A stretch of DNA of 64,000 bases from Streptomyces sp. NBC_01255. GTDB taxonomy: Bacteria > Actinomycetota > Actinomycetes > Streptomycetales > Streptomycetaceae. The position numbers and the translations under genes are program-made. Shown in pieces: positions 19,774 through 28,448 of the stretch; position 1 is the stretch's first letter, and each line of letters opens with the position of its first letter. A model generated the notes under the pieces. The model worked only from the letters and a program-made list of their open reading frames with translations. It had not been told where the DNA came from and did no database searches. The stretch lies in NCBI RefSeq assembly GCF_036226445.1, contig NZ_CP108474.1:4774001-4838000 (forward strand), written 5' to 3'.

Positions 19774-20256
19774 TCAGGCCCGGGCCTTGCCCGGGCCTTC
19801 GCCGTCGTCCTCCGGGAGTTTGCAGACGCGTTCCAGGAAGAGGGCCGCGGCGATGACGCCGATGCCCGCGGCCACCGCGAGGGCCGCGTAGAGGGCCTGG
19901 TCGCGGCGGGCCGGGACGTCCAGGGAGCCGAGGAGGTAGACGCCCGTGCCGCCGTACATGCCGGCGACGAGGGCGGCCACCAGGGCGCTCGCCTGGCCGA
20001 AGACCACCGCGCGGGCCGCCATCAGGGGCTCGACGCCCTTGGCGCCGGGGCGGCGCTCGCGCTGGGCCTTGAGGCGGGTGCGGATCGAGAGGGCGGTCGC
20101 GGTGAGGACGACCGCGATCACGGCGAGGACGATCGGTGCGGCGATCGGCACGCTGGGGAGGTTGCCGACGGAGTCCCACAGACGGGCGCCGCCCCAGGAG
20201 AGGATGCCCGCCACGAGGAACAGTCCGGTGAGCACCTTCAGCCGCAGTTGTTTCAC
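19774..20256 (-). CDS. DUF3180 family membrane protein
   Basis: 160-residue integral membrane protein with four helices: VLTGLFLVAGILSWGGARLW, IAAPIVLAVIAVVLTATALS, ARAVVFGQASALVAALVAGM with the YLLGSL segment, and ALYAALAVAAGIGVIAAALFLER. In actinobacteria DUF3180 genes typically sit next to folK, as here (61 bp downstream of folK), suggesting co-transcription with the folate genes. The role is unknown. GTG 20256 is chosen for AAGGA 6 bases upstream. Its last codons form an inverted repeat with the region after the convergent SUKH-like gene. Confidence 0.88.
   Translation of the reverse strand: MKQLRLKVLTGLFLVAGILSWGGARLWDSVGNLPSVPIAAPIVLAVIAVVLTATALSIRTRLKAQRERRPGAKGVEPLMAARAVVFGQASALVAALVAGMYGGTGVYLLGSLDVPARRDQALYAALAVAAGIGVIAAALFLERVCKLPEDDGEGPGKARA
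19776..19798. terminator. Hairpin between convergent genes
   Basis: AGGCCCGGGC-CTT-GCCCGGGCCT is a perfect 10-bp stem just after the SUKH-like stop (19764), overlapping the end of the DUF3180 coding sequence on the other strand. It is a plausible bidirectional terminator without a T-run. Confidence 0.55.
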
Positions 20257-20317
20257 CGGGTGTCCTTCACGTGATCGTCGGTCGTGGTCGTGGGCGGTCT
20301 GCCACGAAGCGTAACGA

Positions 20318-20917
20318 CTACTCGGGCAGACGGAGTTCCAGGTCGACACGGGGAGTGACGCCCGCGCTGCCGATCGCGGCGAGGAGCGCGGCGACCGGGC
20401 CGCGGCCGGGGAGCTGGGCTTCGGGGTCCACGTCGTGCCAGGGGGCGAGGACGAAGGCGCGCTCGTGGGCGCGGGGGTGCGGCAGGGTGAGGACGGGGTC
20501 GTCGGAGACGACGTCCGCGTACGCGATGATGTCGACGTCGATGGTGCGGGCGCCCCAGCGCTCCTCGCGGACGCGGTGGAAGGCCTCCTCGACGGCGTGG
20601 GCCCGCTCCAGGAGCGAGGAGGGCGGCAGGGTCGTCTTCACGAGCGTGACGGCGTTGAGGTACGAGGGCTGGCTGCCGGGCTCGACGCCCCAGGGCTCCG
20701 TCTCGTACACGGGGGAGACGGCCTTGACCCGGAGGCCGGGGGTGTCCGCGAGGGCGTCGACGGCCCCCTGGAGGGTCTCCAGGCGGTTGCCGAGGTTGGC
20801 GCCGAGGGCGAGGACGGCCCAGCGGGGGTTGGACAGTGTCGTGTCCGCCGCGTCCACGGTGGCGACGACGGAGGCGGGTACGGGCTGGACGGTGGGGTCG
20901 CTCTGCGTCGGCTTCAT
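20318..20917 (-). CDS. folK: 2-amino-4-hydroxy-6-hydroxymethyldihydropteridine diphosphokinase
   Basis: 199-residue HPPK that transfers pyrophosphate from ATP to the hydroxymethylpterin before DHPS acts. Motifs are LALGANLGNRLETLQGAVDAL, SPVYETEPWG, YLNAVTLVKT and the signature WGARTIDVDIIAYAD with the metal-binding aspartates (DVD), then LPHPRAHERAFVLAPWHDVD. The first ~30 residues form a non-conserved extension. ATG 20917 overlaps the folB stop (ATGA), so folB and folK are translationally coupled. Confidence 0.96.
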   Translation of the reverse strand: MKPTQSDPTVQPVPASVVATVDAADTTLSNPRWAVLALGANLGNRLETLQGAVDALADTPGLRVKAVSPVYETEPWGVEPGSQPSYLNAVTLVKTTLPPSSLLERAHAVEEAFHRVREERWGARTIDVDIIAYADVVSDDPVLTLPHPRAHERAFVLAPWHDVDPEAQLPGRGPVAALLAAIGSAGVTPRVDLELRLPE

Positions 20918-21273
20918 CGTCGGCTCCGGGTGATCGTGATGGTCACGTCGTCGAAGGGCACGGTGATGGGTGCGTCCGGCTTGTGGACGACGACTTCCAC
21001 TTCCTGTACCCCGGCGTGGCTGAGGCACTGCTGGGCGATGCGCTCGGCCAGGGTCTCGATGAGGTCGACGGGCTCGCCCTGGACGACGTCGACGACTTCC
21101 TCGGCGACGATGCCGTAGTGCACGGTCTTCGCCAGGTCGTCGTCGGCCGCCGCGGGGCGGGTGTCCAGGCCGAGGACCAGGTCCACGATGAAGGTCTGGC
21201 CCTCCTCGCGCTCCTTGGGGAAGACGCCGTGGTGGCCTCGGGCCTTGAGGCCGCGCAGCGCGACACGATCCAC
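20914..21273 (-). CDS. folB: Dihydroneopterin aldolase
   Basis: 119-residue aldolase that cleaves 7,8-dihydroneopterin to hydroxymethyldihydropterin and glycolaldehyde. Family features are LRGLKARGHHGVFPKEREEGQ at the N-terminus, VHYGIVAEEV and LIETLAERIAQQCL, plus the catalytic lysine region VVVHKPDAPI. GTG 21273 is set by GGAGT 8 bases upstream and by the usual N-terminus (DRVALRGLK). A longer open frame to 21387 is not conserved. It overlaps folK by 4 bp. Confidence 0.96.
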   Translation of the reverse strand: MDRVALRGLKARGHHGVFPKEREEGQTFIVDLVLGLDTRPAAADDDLAKTVHYGIVAEEVVDVVQGEPVDLIETLAERIAQQCLSHAGVQEVEVVVHKPDAPITVPFDDVTITITRSRR

Positions 21274-21394
21274 GCGAATCACTCCTGCTGTCGTAGTTCG
21301 GGTGGCCACGCAGCCGGGTGCGGACGGCCGGGTGTCCACTTCGAATCTACCTGCGGGGACCGACAGCGCTTGCCCTCGGGGGGCCATGGGTGGG

Positions 21395-21874
21395 TCAGGT
21401 GGCGGGTTCCGTGCCGTCGATGCCGGGGCCCTCGGTGCCCGTCTCGTCGGTGTCCGTGAGGACGGGGGAGGCGTGGTGGGACCAGATCCGCCAGCCGTCC
21501 GGTGTGTCGCGGAACACGTTGGTGGCGACGACGAGCTGACCGACGAGGGGGCCGAGTTCGGCGCCGTCCTCGGCGGGTCCGCCGCTGAGGATGTTCTCGG
21601 TGCAGGTGACGACGGCGGTTCCGCCGGCCAGGGAGATCCTGAGGTCGGTGAGGAAGAACTGGATGTACTCGGTGTTGGCCATGATCAGGGCGTACGAGCG
21701 GAGCACTTCGCCGCGGCCGGTGAGGACGGGCCAGCCGGGGTGGACGCAGGTGATGGGGGTGGCGCCGTCGTCGAGCCAGAGGGCGGAGACGGCTTCGAAG
21801 TCGCCGGTCTCCATCGCCTCGTAGAAGGCGGTGTTGGCGGCTTCGACGGCCGCTCGGTCCGTGGTGCGGCTCAC
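21395..21874 (-). CDS. NTF2-like / SnoaL-type protein in the folate cluster
   Basis: 159-residue protein with a nuclear-transport-factor-2 fold. The N-terminal helix AAVEAANTAFYEAMETGDFEAV and LWLDDG are followed by HPGWPVLTGRGEVLRSYALI and strands ending in WRIWSHHASPVL. This is the layout of the SnoaL-3 group. GTG 21874 overlaps the folP stop (GTGA), so it is translated with folP, and folB follows 121 bp downstream. This tight placement suggests a pterin-related role, but none is established. The fold has a pocket that could bind a small molecule. No catalytic assignment is made. Confidence 0.85.
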   Translation of the reverse strand: MSRTTDRAAVEAANTAFYEAMETGDFEAVSALWLDDGATPITCVHPGWPVLTGRGEVLRSYALIMANTEYIQFFLTDLRISLAGGTAVVTCTENILSGGPAEDGAELGPLVGQLVVATNVFRDTPDGWRIWSHHASPVLTDTDETGTEGPGIDGTEPAT

Positions 21875-22734
21875 GCGGCTCCCTCGACGGCCCGGGCGAC
21901 GCGTACGGCGTCGGCGGTGGCCCTGACCTCGTGGACGCGGACGGCCCAGGCGCCTTCGTGGGCGGCGATGGCGGAGACGGCGGCGGTGGCGGCGTCGCGC
22001 TCGCGGGCGGGGGGTGGGGTGGCGGCGCCGTCGCGGGTGAGGACGTGGCCGAGGAAGCGCTTGCGGGAGGCGGCGACGAGGAGGGGCCGGCCGAGGGCGC
22101 GGAGCTCGGGGAGGTGGGCGACGAGGGCCAGGTCGTGGGGGGCGAGCTTGGCGAAGCCGAGGCCGGGGTCGACGACGATGCGCTCGGGGGCGATGCCGCC
22201 GTCGACGACGGCCTCCAGGCGGGTGCGGAGTTCGGCGACGACCTCGGCGACGACGTCGTCGTACACGGCGAGGCTGTTCATTTCCTGGCTGAAGCCGCGC
22301 CAGTGCATGACGACGAAGGGGACTTCGGCGGCGGCGACGGCGGGGACCATGCCGGGGTCGGCGAGTCCGCCGCTGACGTCGTTGACGAGGACGGCTCCGG
22401 CTTCGACGGCGCGGGCGGCGACGGCGGCGCGCATGGTGTCGACGGAGACGGTGACGCCTTCGGCGGCGAGGCCGCGGACGACGGGGACGACGCGGCGGAG
22501 CTCTTCCTCCTCGTCGACGCGGCTGGCGCCGGGGCGGGTGGACTCGCCGCCGACGTCGACGAGGTCGGCGCCCTGGGCGACGAGGTCGAGGCCGTGTTTG
22601 ACGGCGGCCGTGGTGTCGAACCAGCGGCCGCCGTCGGAGAAGGAGTCGGGGGTCACGTTGACCACGCCCATGACCGCGCAGCGGTCCCACTCCGGCAGGC
22701 CCTGGGCTGTGCCCCGGTCGATCGTCGTACTCAT
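21871..22734 (-). CDS. folP: Dihydropteroate synthase
   Basis: 287-residue TIM-barrel enzyme that joins pterin pyrophosphate to p-aminobenzoate and is the sulfonamide target. Signature motifs are MGVVNVTPDSFSDGGRWFD, DLVDVGGESTRPGASRVDEE, VNDVSGGLADP, IVVDPGLGFAKLAPHDLAL and the C-terminal VRVHEVRATADAVR. It is the first gene of the folP-NTF2-folB-folK run on the minus strand. All catalytic loops are intact, so this looks like the functional copy rather than a FolP2-like paralogue. Confidence 0.97.
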   Translation of the reverse strand: MSTTIDRGTAQGLPEWDRCAVMGVVNVTPDSFSDGGRWFDTTAAVKHGLDLVAQGADLVDVGGESTRPGASRVDEEEELRRVVPVVRGLAAEGVTVSVDTMRAAVAARAVEAGAVLVNDVSGGLADPGMVPAVAAAEVPFVVMHWRGFSQEMNSLAVYDDVVAEVVAELRTRLEAVVDGGIAPERIVVDPGLGFAKLAPHDLALVAHLPELRALGRPLLVAASRKRFLGHVLTRDGAATPPPARERDAATAAVSAIAAHEGAWAVRVHEVRATADAVRVARAVEGAA

Positions 22735-22771
22735 GTGTCCAGCCTAGGGCCCAGGGCCGGTAGGAGGGGGG

Positions 22772-24634
22772 TCAGGCGGCGTGGACCTCGCGCTCGGCCC
22801 GGACCGGGGTGGGGGTGGTGACGATGTGGGCGCAGGGGCGTGGGGTCCGGGTGGGGCGTCGGCGGGGGAAGAGGCGGGGGAGGGAGAGGGTGACGAATCC
22901 TTCGGCGCGCATGGCGGCGAGGCCGATGCGGGGCAGGTCGCGGCTGTTGCGGTAGACGACGAAGCGGGGTTCCCAGCGGGGCCGGAACTTGGCGTTGAAC
23001 TTGTAGAGCGACTCGATCTGGAACCAGCGGGAGAGGAAGACGAGGAGTCCGCGCCAGACGCGGAGGACGGGTCCCGCGCCGATCTTCTCGCCGCGTGCGA
23101 GGGCGGAGCGGAACATGGCGAAGTTGAGGGAGACGCGGTCGATGCCGAGGGCGGGGGAGGCCTGGAGGGCGGCGACGATGAGGAGTTCGTTCATACCGGG
23201 GTCGGCGGAGCGGTCGCGGCGCATGAGTTCGAGCGACATGCCGTCGGGGCCCCAGGGCACGAAGTGGATGATCGCCTTCAGGTCTCCGTAGGGGGAGGCG
23301 GGGCGGTCCGGGTCGTCGGGATCGTCTTTGTGGGCGGTCGCTATGACGGCGTCTCCGTCGCCGGGGGCGCCGATGCGGCCGAGGGCCATGGAGAAGCCGC
23401 GTTCGGTGTCGGTGCCGCGCCAGTCGGCGGCGGCGCGGCGGACCCGTTCCAGTTCCGCGTCGTCGAGGTCGCGGACGCGGCGGACCTGGGTGGTGTAGCC
23501 GTTGCGTTCGATGCGCTTGACCATCTGGCGGACGTTGCGCATGGCGCGTCCGGAGAGGGAGAAGTCGGCGACGTCGACGATCGCCTCGTCGCCGAGTTCG
23601 AGGGCGTCGAGGCCGGTCTCGCGGGTCCAGACCTGGCCGCCGGTCTCGGAGCAGCCCATGACGGCGGGGGTCCAGGAGTGGGCCTTGGCCTCGTCCATGA
23701 AGCGTTCGATGGCGCCGGGCCAGGCTTCGACGTCGCCGATGGGGTCGCCGCCGGCGAGCATCACGCCGGAGAGGACGCGGTAGCAGACGGCGGCCTTGCC
23801 GCTGGGGGAGAAGACGACGCCCTTGTCGTGGCGGAGGGCGAAGTGGCCGAGGGAGTCGCGGCCGCCGTGCTGGTCGAGGAGGGCGCGCAGCCGGGTCTCG
23901 TCGTCGTCGGTGAGGCGGGCGGCGGGGTGCTCGGGGCGGAAGGCGAGGTAGATGGTGGTGAGGGCGGTGAGCATGCCGAGGGCGCCGAGGGAGTAGCCGA
24001 CGGTCCAGTCGACGCCGCGGGTGTAGGCGACGGGGCCTTCGACGCCGAAGAGTCCGTACAGGACGTGTTCGAGGCGGTCGGTGAGGCTGGGGTCGCCGAC
24101 GACGCGGCGCGGGTGGGCGCTGACGATGACGAGGCCGAGGGCGATGGATCCGGCGCCCATGACGACGAAGTTGGCGAGTGCCCGCCAGCGGCTGCGGGGG
24201 TCGGGGAGGGCGGCGAACTCTTTGCGGTGGCGCAGCAGGAGGGCGAGGAGCGCGAGGGAGAAGAGGGCGCCGATGACGGAGTGGCGCCAGACGAACTGGG
24301 CCGCGGCGCCGAGGGGGAGGAGGACGACGGCGGCGCGCCAGGCGCGGCGCTTGTGCCGCTTGAGGCCGTGGGCGAGGAGCAGGAGGAGGACGCCGGCGCT
24401 GAGGGAGAGGGCGGCGGAGAGGTGGCCGAGGGTGCCGGGGAGGACTTCGGCGACGGCGTGCATGCGGCTCGCGCGGAAGCGGGGGAAGACTCCGGCGGCG
24501 ATGTCGATGAGACCGCCGATGGTGCAGGCGGTGCCGACGAAGGCGGGGACTTTCTCGGGTCGGGGGCCGCGGAGAATCCGGCGTACTCGAACCGGAACCA
24601 ATCGCGATTTGTCCCCATCTACCGTGACAGACAT
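22772..24634 (-). CDS. MprF-like phosphatidylglycerol lysyltransferase domain protein (DUF2156)
   Basis: 620-residue protein with two parts. The N-terminal ~240 residues hold six or so membrane helices (for example LGHLSAALSLSAGVLLLLLA, FVVMGAGSIALGLVIVSAHP and SLGALGMLTALTTIYLAF). The C-terminal DUF2156 domain has two GNAT-like folds with FVPWGPDGMSLELMRRDRSA, MNELLIVAALQ and SLYKFNAKFRPRWEPRFVVY, matching the transferase domain of MprF and of LysX. No lysyl-tRNA synthetase domain is fused, unlike mycobacterial LysX, so charged tRNA would come from the general pool. The expected role is lysinylation (or alanylation) of phosphatidylglycerol to reduce the negative charge of the membrane. It is divergent from the esterase gene. 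Confidence 0.86.
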   Translation of the reverse strand: MSVTVDGDKSRLVPVRVRRILRGPRPEKVPAFVGTACTIGGLIDIAAGVFPRFRASRMHAVAEVLPGTLGHLSAALSLSAGVLLLLLAHGLKRHKRRAWRAAVVLLPLGAAAQFVWRHSVIGALFSLALLALLLRHRKEFAALPDPRSRWRALANFVVMGAGSIALGLVIVSAHPRRVVGDPSLTDRLEHVLYGLFGVEGPVAYTRGVDWTVGYSLGALGMLTALTTIYLAFRPEHPAARLTDDDETRLRALLDQHGGRDSLGHFALRHDKGVVFSPSGKAAVCYRVLSGVMLAGGDPIGDVEAWPGAIERFMDEAKAHSWTPAVMGCSETGGQVWTRETGLDALELGDEAIVDVADFSLSGRAMRNVRQMVKRIERNGYTTQVRRVRDLDDAELERVRRAAADWRGTDTERGFSMALGRIGAPGDGDAVIATAHKDDPDDPDRPASPYGDLKAIIHFVPWGPDGMSLELMRRDRSADPGMNELLIVAALQASPALGIDRVSLNFAMFRSALARGEKIGAGPVLRVWRGLLVFLSRWFQIESLYKFNAKFRPRWEPRFVVYRNSRDLPRIGLAAMRAEGFVTLSLPRLFPRRRPTRTPRPCAHIVTTPTPVRAEREVHAA

Positions 24635-24799
24635 GGCTTCCCGTACTTCCCGTGGTCCTGCGAGGGGTCTCTGACTCCGGCCGGGCCCTGCGGCGCGTTC
24701 GGCGGGCCGTACCGGCTGGTGCGCTCTCTAGGACGGAGTGGCGTGGAGCCGGGTTCATCGGTTCACAGGAAATTCTTGGAAAGAAGGCTCGGTCGTCTC

Positions 24800-25912
24800 A
24801 TGGGGCTCATCAGTAACAAGGTCCTCGTGCTGGCCGTGGTGCTGGCCGTGGTGCTGTTCCTCGCCACGGTCTGGCTCTGGCCGCGGCTCGCGCGGCGCGG
24901 GTGGCGTGCGGTCGTGGGGCGGGTGGGGCTGCTGCTCGTGACCCAGGTGGCGTTGTTCGCGGCGGTGGGTCTCGCGGCGAACCGTTCCTTCCTCTTCTAC
25001 GGCTCCTGGGCGGACCTGTTCGGGCAGGAGCAGGACATGGGCGTGGTCGTCGACCACGGGGCCGGTTCGAAGGACGTGCGGGTGGTGGGGAAGGAGGGGC
25101 TGACCGTGCCGGGCGGGTCCCGGCCGGAGGTCGGCGGCCAGATACAGAAGGTGGTCATCGCGGGCGAGCGGTCGGGGATCACCTCGCCGGCCTACGTCTA
25201 CCTGCCGCCGGAGTACTTCCAGGAGCGGTACGCGAAGAAGACGTTCCCGGCCTCTGTGGTGCTCACGGGGTACCCGGGGACGGCGGAGAACCTGATCAAA
25301 GGGCTGAAGTACCCGCGGACGGCGTACACCCAGGCGAAGGCCGGGAAGATGCAGCCGATGATCCTGGTGATGCTGCGTCCGACGGTGGCGCCGCCGCGGG
25401 ACACCGAGTGCGTGGACATCCCGGGGGGTCCGCAGACGGAGACCTTCTTCGCGGAGGACCTGCCGAAGGCGGTCTCGGAGACGTACCGGGTGGGGACGAA
25501 GCCCCGGAACTGGGGCTTCATGGGGAACTCGACGGGTGGGTACTGCGCGCTGAAGATCGCGGTGCACCACCCGGACCGGTACGCGGCGGGGGCGGGTTTC
25601 TCGGCGTACTACCGGGCGGCGGAGGACGTGACGACGGGTGACCTCTTCCACGGCGACGACCGGCTGCGCAAGCGGGGGGACCTGCTGTGGAGCCTGGACC
25701 ACCTGCCGCAGGGGAAGTCGTCGTTCCTGGTGACGACGTCGAAGCAGGGCGAGGGCAACCTGAAGGGGACGCTCGACTTCATCAAGAAGGTGAAGAGCCC
25801 GGCGCGGGTCTCGTCGATCACGCTGGAGAGCGGCGGCCACAACTTCAACACGTGGAACCGGGAGATCCCGCCGGGTCTCGTCTGGATGGCCGGGCGGCTC
25901 AGCGCGGCCTGA
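24800..25912 (+). CDS. Membrane-anchored esterase (alpha/beta-hydrolase, PF00756 type)
   Basis: 370-residue protein. Two N-terminal membrane helices (VLVLAVVLAVVLFLATVWLW and VGLLLVTQVALFAAVGLAAN) precede an extracytoplasmic alpha/beta-hydrolase domain of the esterase D/antigen 85-like family. The nucleophile elbow is GFMGNSTGGYCALKIAVHHP (Ser in GNSTG), the acid is likely in FHGDDRL, and the histidine is in LESGGHNFNTW. The fold resembles mycolyltransferases, though Streptomyces lacks mycolic acids, so simple ester hydrolysis of an envelope or secreted substrate is more likely. ATG 24800 is used; AAGAAGG lies 12 bases upstream. Confidence 0.86.
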   Translation: MGLISNKVLVLAVVLAVVLFLATVWLWPRLARRGWRAVVGRVGLLLVTQVALFAAVGLAANRSFLFYGSWADLFGQEQDMGVVVDHGAGSKDVRVVGKEGLTVPGGSRPEVGGQIQKVVIAGERSGITSPAYVYLPPEYFQERYAKKTFPASVVLTGYPGTAENLIKGLKYPRTAYTQAKAGKMQPMILVMLRPTVAPPRDTECVDIPGGPQTETFFAEDLPKAVSETYRVGTKPRNWGFMGNSTGGYCALKIAVHHPDRYAAGAGFSAYYRAAEDVTTGDLFHGDDRLRKRGDLLWSLDHLPQGKSSFLVTTSKQGEGNLKGTLDFIKKVKSPARVSSITLESGGHNFNTWNREIPPGLVWMAGRLSAA

Positions 25913-25915
25913 CGC

Positions 25916-26887
25916 TCAGTCGACGGTGGCCCTGCGCAGGGCGCGGTGGACCCCCTCCGGGGTGAGGACACCGACCGAGCGGCCGTCGGCGCCGGTCACC
26001 GTGAGCCGGCCGGTGTCGTGCTGGAGGAGTACGGCGAGCGCGTCCTTGAGGGAGGTCCCGAGGGGTACGGGGGCGGGGGCGCCGTCCTCGCGCGTCCCGA
26101 GGCCCTTCGGGAGCGGGTCGAGGTCGGCCTCGGTGACGGGCGTGACGGCGAGGCGCTTGAGCCCGCGGTCGCTGCCGACGAAGTCCGCGACGTACGGGGT
26201 GGCGGGGGCGCCGAGCACGGTGGCGGGGGTGTCGAACTGCTCGATGCGGCCGTGCCCGTAGACGGCCATGCGGTCGCCCATGCGGACGGCCTCCTCGATG
26301 TCGTGGGTGACGAGGAGGACGGTCTTGCGGACGGTAGCCTGGAGCGCGAGGAACTCGTTCTGGAGGCGCTCCCGGACGACGGGGTCGACCGCGCCGAAGG
26401 GCTCGTCCATGAGGAGGACGGGCGGGTCGGCGGCGAGCGCGCGGGCGACGCCGACGCGCTGGCGCTGTCCGCCGGAGAGCTGGGCGGGGTAGCGGGAGCC
26501 GTAGACGGCCGGGTCGAGGCCGACGAGGTCGAGGAGTTCGGCGGCGCGGGCGCGGGCGGCGGCCTTCTTCCAGCCGAGGAGCGCGGGGACGGTCGCGGTG
26601 TTGTCGAGGACCGTGCGGTGGGGGAAGAGGCCGACCTGCTGGATGACGTAGCCGATCTTGCGGCGCAGGGCGACCGGGTCGACGCCGGCGATGTCGCGGC
26701 CGTCGACGAGGACGCGGCCGGAAGTCGGTTCGACGAGCCGGTTCACCATCATCATCGTGGTCGTCTTGCCGCAGCCGGACGGCCCGACCAGGGTGACGAG
26801 TTCGCCCTCGGCGACCTCGAAGGAGAGGTCGTCGACGGCGGTGGTGCCGTCCTCGTACCGCTTGGTCACGTTCTCGAACCGGATCAT
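25916..26887 (-). CDS. Glycine betaine/choline-type ABC importer ATPase with CBS domain
   Basis: 323-residue ATPase of the ProV/OpuCA/OsmV type. Motifs in order are Walker A GPSGCGKTTTMMMVNRL, signature LSGGQRQRVGVARALA, Walker B VLLMDEPFGAVDP, and the H-loop LLVTHDIEEAV. The C-terminal ~80 residues (GTSLKDALAVLLQHDTGRL, then VTGADGRSVGVLTPEGVHRA) form a CBS domain, the ionic-strength sensor region in OpuA-type systems. It is transcribed away from its two permeases and binding protein, which lie on the plus strand 146 bp away, so a shared divergent control region is implied. Confidence 0.94.
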   Translation of the reverse strand: MIRFENVTKRYEDGTTAVDDLSFEVAEGELVTLVGPSGCGKTTTMMMVNRLVEPTSGRVLVDGRDIAGVDPVALRRKIGYVIQQVGLFPHRTVLDNTATVPALLGWKKAAARARAAELLDLVGLDPAVYGSRYPAQLSGGQRQRVGVARALAADPPVLLMDEPFGAVDPVVRERLQNEFLALQATVRKTVLLVTHDIEEAVRMGDRMAVYGHGRIEQFDTPATVLGAPATPYVADFVGSDRGLKRLAVTPVTEADLDPLPKGLGTREDGAPAPVPLGTSLKDALAVLLQHDTGRLTVTGADGRSVGVLTPEGVHRALRRATVD

Positions 26888-27032
26888 GGTTCCCCATTCT
26901 TACCCCTGGACACCGGGGGTGTGTGAAGGGCGTGTTGCCGCATTGTGGCGGATCCCGGTGATTGTCGGTGGCGGGGGTTAGGGTCGTCAGACATACGTTC
27001 GGAGCGAGCGGACGACCCGGGGGGAGGGGCGG

Positions 27033-27719
27033 ATGAGCACGCCGAACTGTCTGGTCACCAACGACTGGATATGCGGGGAGTATCTGCGCACGCGCAGCGA
27101 GGAACTGACGGAGGCGACCCTCCAGCATGTGGGAATCACGGTCGTGTCCGTGCTCCTCGCGCTCCTCGTCGCGGTGCCGCTGGCCCTGCTCGTGCGGGCC
27201 AGGCCGCGGTTCGCGGGGCCGGTCCTCGGGCTGACGACCCTGCTCTACACGGTGCCGTCGCTCGCGATGTTCTCGCTGCTCCTGCCCGTCTTCGGGCTCT
27301 CGGCCGCGCTCGTCGTGACCGGTCTCGTGCTGTACGCGCTGACGATCCTCGTGCGGAACACCCTGGCAGGGCTCGACGCCGTGCCGGCCGAGACGCGCGA
27401 GGCCGCCCGGGGCATGGGGTACGGCTCGTGGCGGCTGCTGTGGCAGGTCGAACTCCCGCTGGCGCTGCCGGTGCTGATGGCCGGGATACGGATGGCGACG
27501 GTCTCCACGATCGCGCTGACCACGGTCGGCTCGGTCGTCGGCCGCGGCGGGCTCGGCAATCTCATCGAGGACGCGCTGCCGACCTTCTTCAAGGCGCAGG
27601 TGCTCGCCGCCTCCGTGCTGTGCGTGCTGCTCGCGCTCACCGCCGACCTGCTGCTCCTGGGCCTCCAGCGGCTCCTCACGCCGTGGGCCCGGATACGGAC
27701 CGCGCCGGGGGGTGCGTGA
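27033..27719 (+). CDS. Osmoprotectant ABC importer permease 1
   Basis: 228-residue permease of the ProW/OpuCB type with about six membrane helices (HVGITVVSVLLALLVAVPLA through VLAASVLCVLLALTADLLLL). The cytoplasmic EAA loop AARGMGYGSWRLLWQVELPLALP contacts the ATPase. The short N-terminal tail (TPNCLVTNDWICGEYLRTR) is characteristic of the OpuCB/OsmW group. It overlaps or abuts the second permease. Confidence 0.93.
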   Translation: MSTPNCLVTNDWICGEYLRTRSEELTEATLQHVGITVVSVLLALLVAVPLALLVRARPRFAGPVLGLTTLLYTVPSLAMFSLLLPVFGLSAALVVTGLVLYALTILVRNTLAGLDAVPAETREAARGMGYGSWRLLWQVELPLALPVLMAGIRMATVSTIALTTVGSVVGRGGLGNLIEDALPTFFKAQVLAASVLCVLLALTADLLLLGLQRLLTPWARIRTAPGGA

Positions 27720-27729
27720 GGTGGGGATC

Positions 27730-28401
27730 GTGACGGACGCCTGGGCCTGGCTCACCACCGGCGCGCACTGGACCGGCGAGGAGGGCATCGGGCAGCGGCT
27801 CGCGGAGCACGTGTACGTGAGCGGGGCGGCCCTGCTCATCGCCGCGGCGATCGCGCTGCCGCTCGGGCTGTGGCTCGGTCATCTCGGCCGGGGCGGGGCG
27901 CTCGCGGTGAACGTGTCGAACGTGGGGCGGGCGGTCCCCGTCTTCGCGGTCCTCGCGCTGTTCATGGTCTCGCCCCTGCGGAACGCCGGCTATGTGCCGA
28001 CCGTCGTCGCCCTCGTGCTGTTCGCGATACCGCCGCTCCTCACCAACGCGTACGTGGGGATGCGGGAGGTGGACCGGGCCGCGGTGCGGGCCGCGCGGGG
28101 CATGGGGATGACGGGCGGCCAGCTGTTCCGGCGCGTCGAAATGCCGCTGGCACGGCCGGTGGTGATGACCGGGGTGCGTTCGGCTGCGGTGCAGGTGATC
28201 GCCACGGCGACGGTCGCGGCGATGGTCGGCCAGGGCGGGCTCGGCCGGATCATCACGGCCGGCTTCGCCCTCTACGACACCGCGCAAGTGGTCGCGGGCG
28301 CCGTGCTCGTGGCCCTGCTCGCCCTCCTGGTGGAGGCGGTGCTCGCGGGAGCGGACCGGCTCCTGGCGGGGCCCTCGCGCGTGCGCGCATCGAAAGACTG
28401 A
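27730..28401 (+). CDS. Osmoprotectant ABC importer permease 2
   Basis: About 223 residues, a second permease homologous to the first. Its EAA loop is AARGMGMTGGQLFRRVEMPLARP, and it has five to six helices (VSGAALLIAAAIALPLGLWL, VFAVLALFMVSPL and others). Two permeases make a heterodimeric channel in OpuC-type importers. GTG 27730 is chosen because GAGGTGG lies 5 bases upstream. In-frame GTG codons at 27712 and 27721 are possible; the first would overlap the upstream gene. Confidence 0.9.
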   Translation: MTDAWAWLTTGAHWTGEEGIGQRLAEHVYVSGAALLIAAAIALPLGLWLGHLGRGGALAVNVSNVGRAVPVFAVLALFMVSPLRNAGYVPTVVALVLFAIPPLLTNAYVGMREVDRAAVRAARGMGMTGGQLFRRVEMPLARPVVMTGVRSAAVQVIATATVAAMVGQGGLGRIITAGFALYDTAQVVAGAVLVALLALLVEAVLAGADRLLAGPSRVRASKD

Positions 28402-28448
28402 ACGACCTACTGAAGCTGATGACGTTGATGACGGAGATGGGTGGTCTT

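Noticed and set aside
22781..24700. Long plus-strand open frame opposite the MprF-like gene running into the esterase
   Set aside because: Low-complexity Gly/Glu/Asp composition with no domain; only the part after 24800 is the genuine esterase.
24800..25912. Mycolyltransferase (antigen 85) identity for the membrane-anchored esterase
   Set aside because: The fold and GNSTG elbow are compatible, but the organism type lacks mycolic acids; the broader esterase call is safer.
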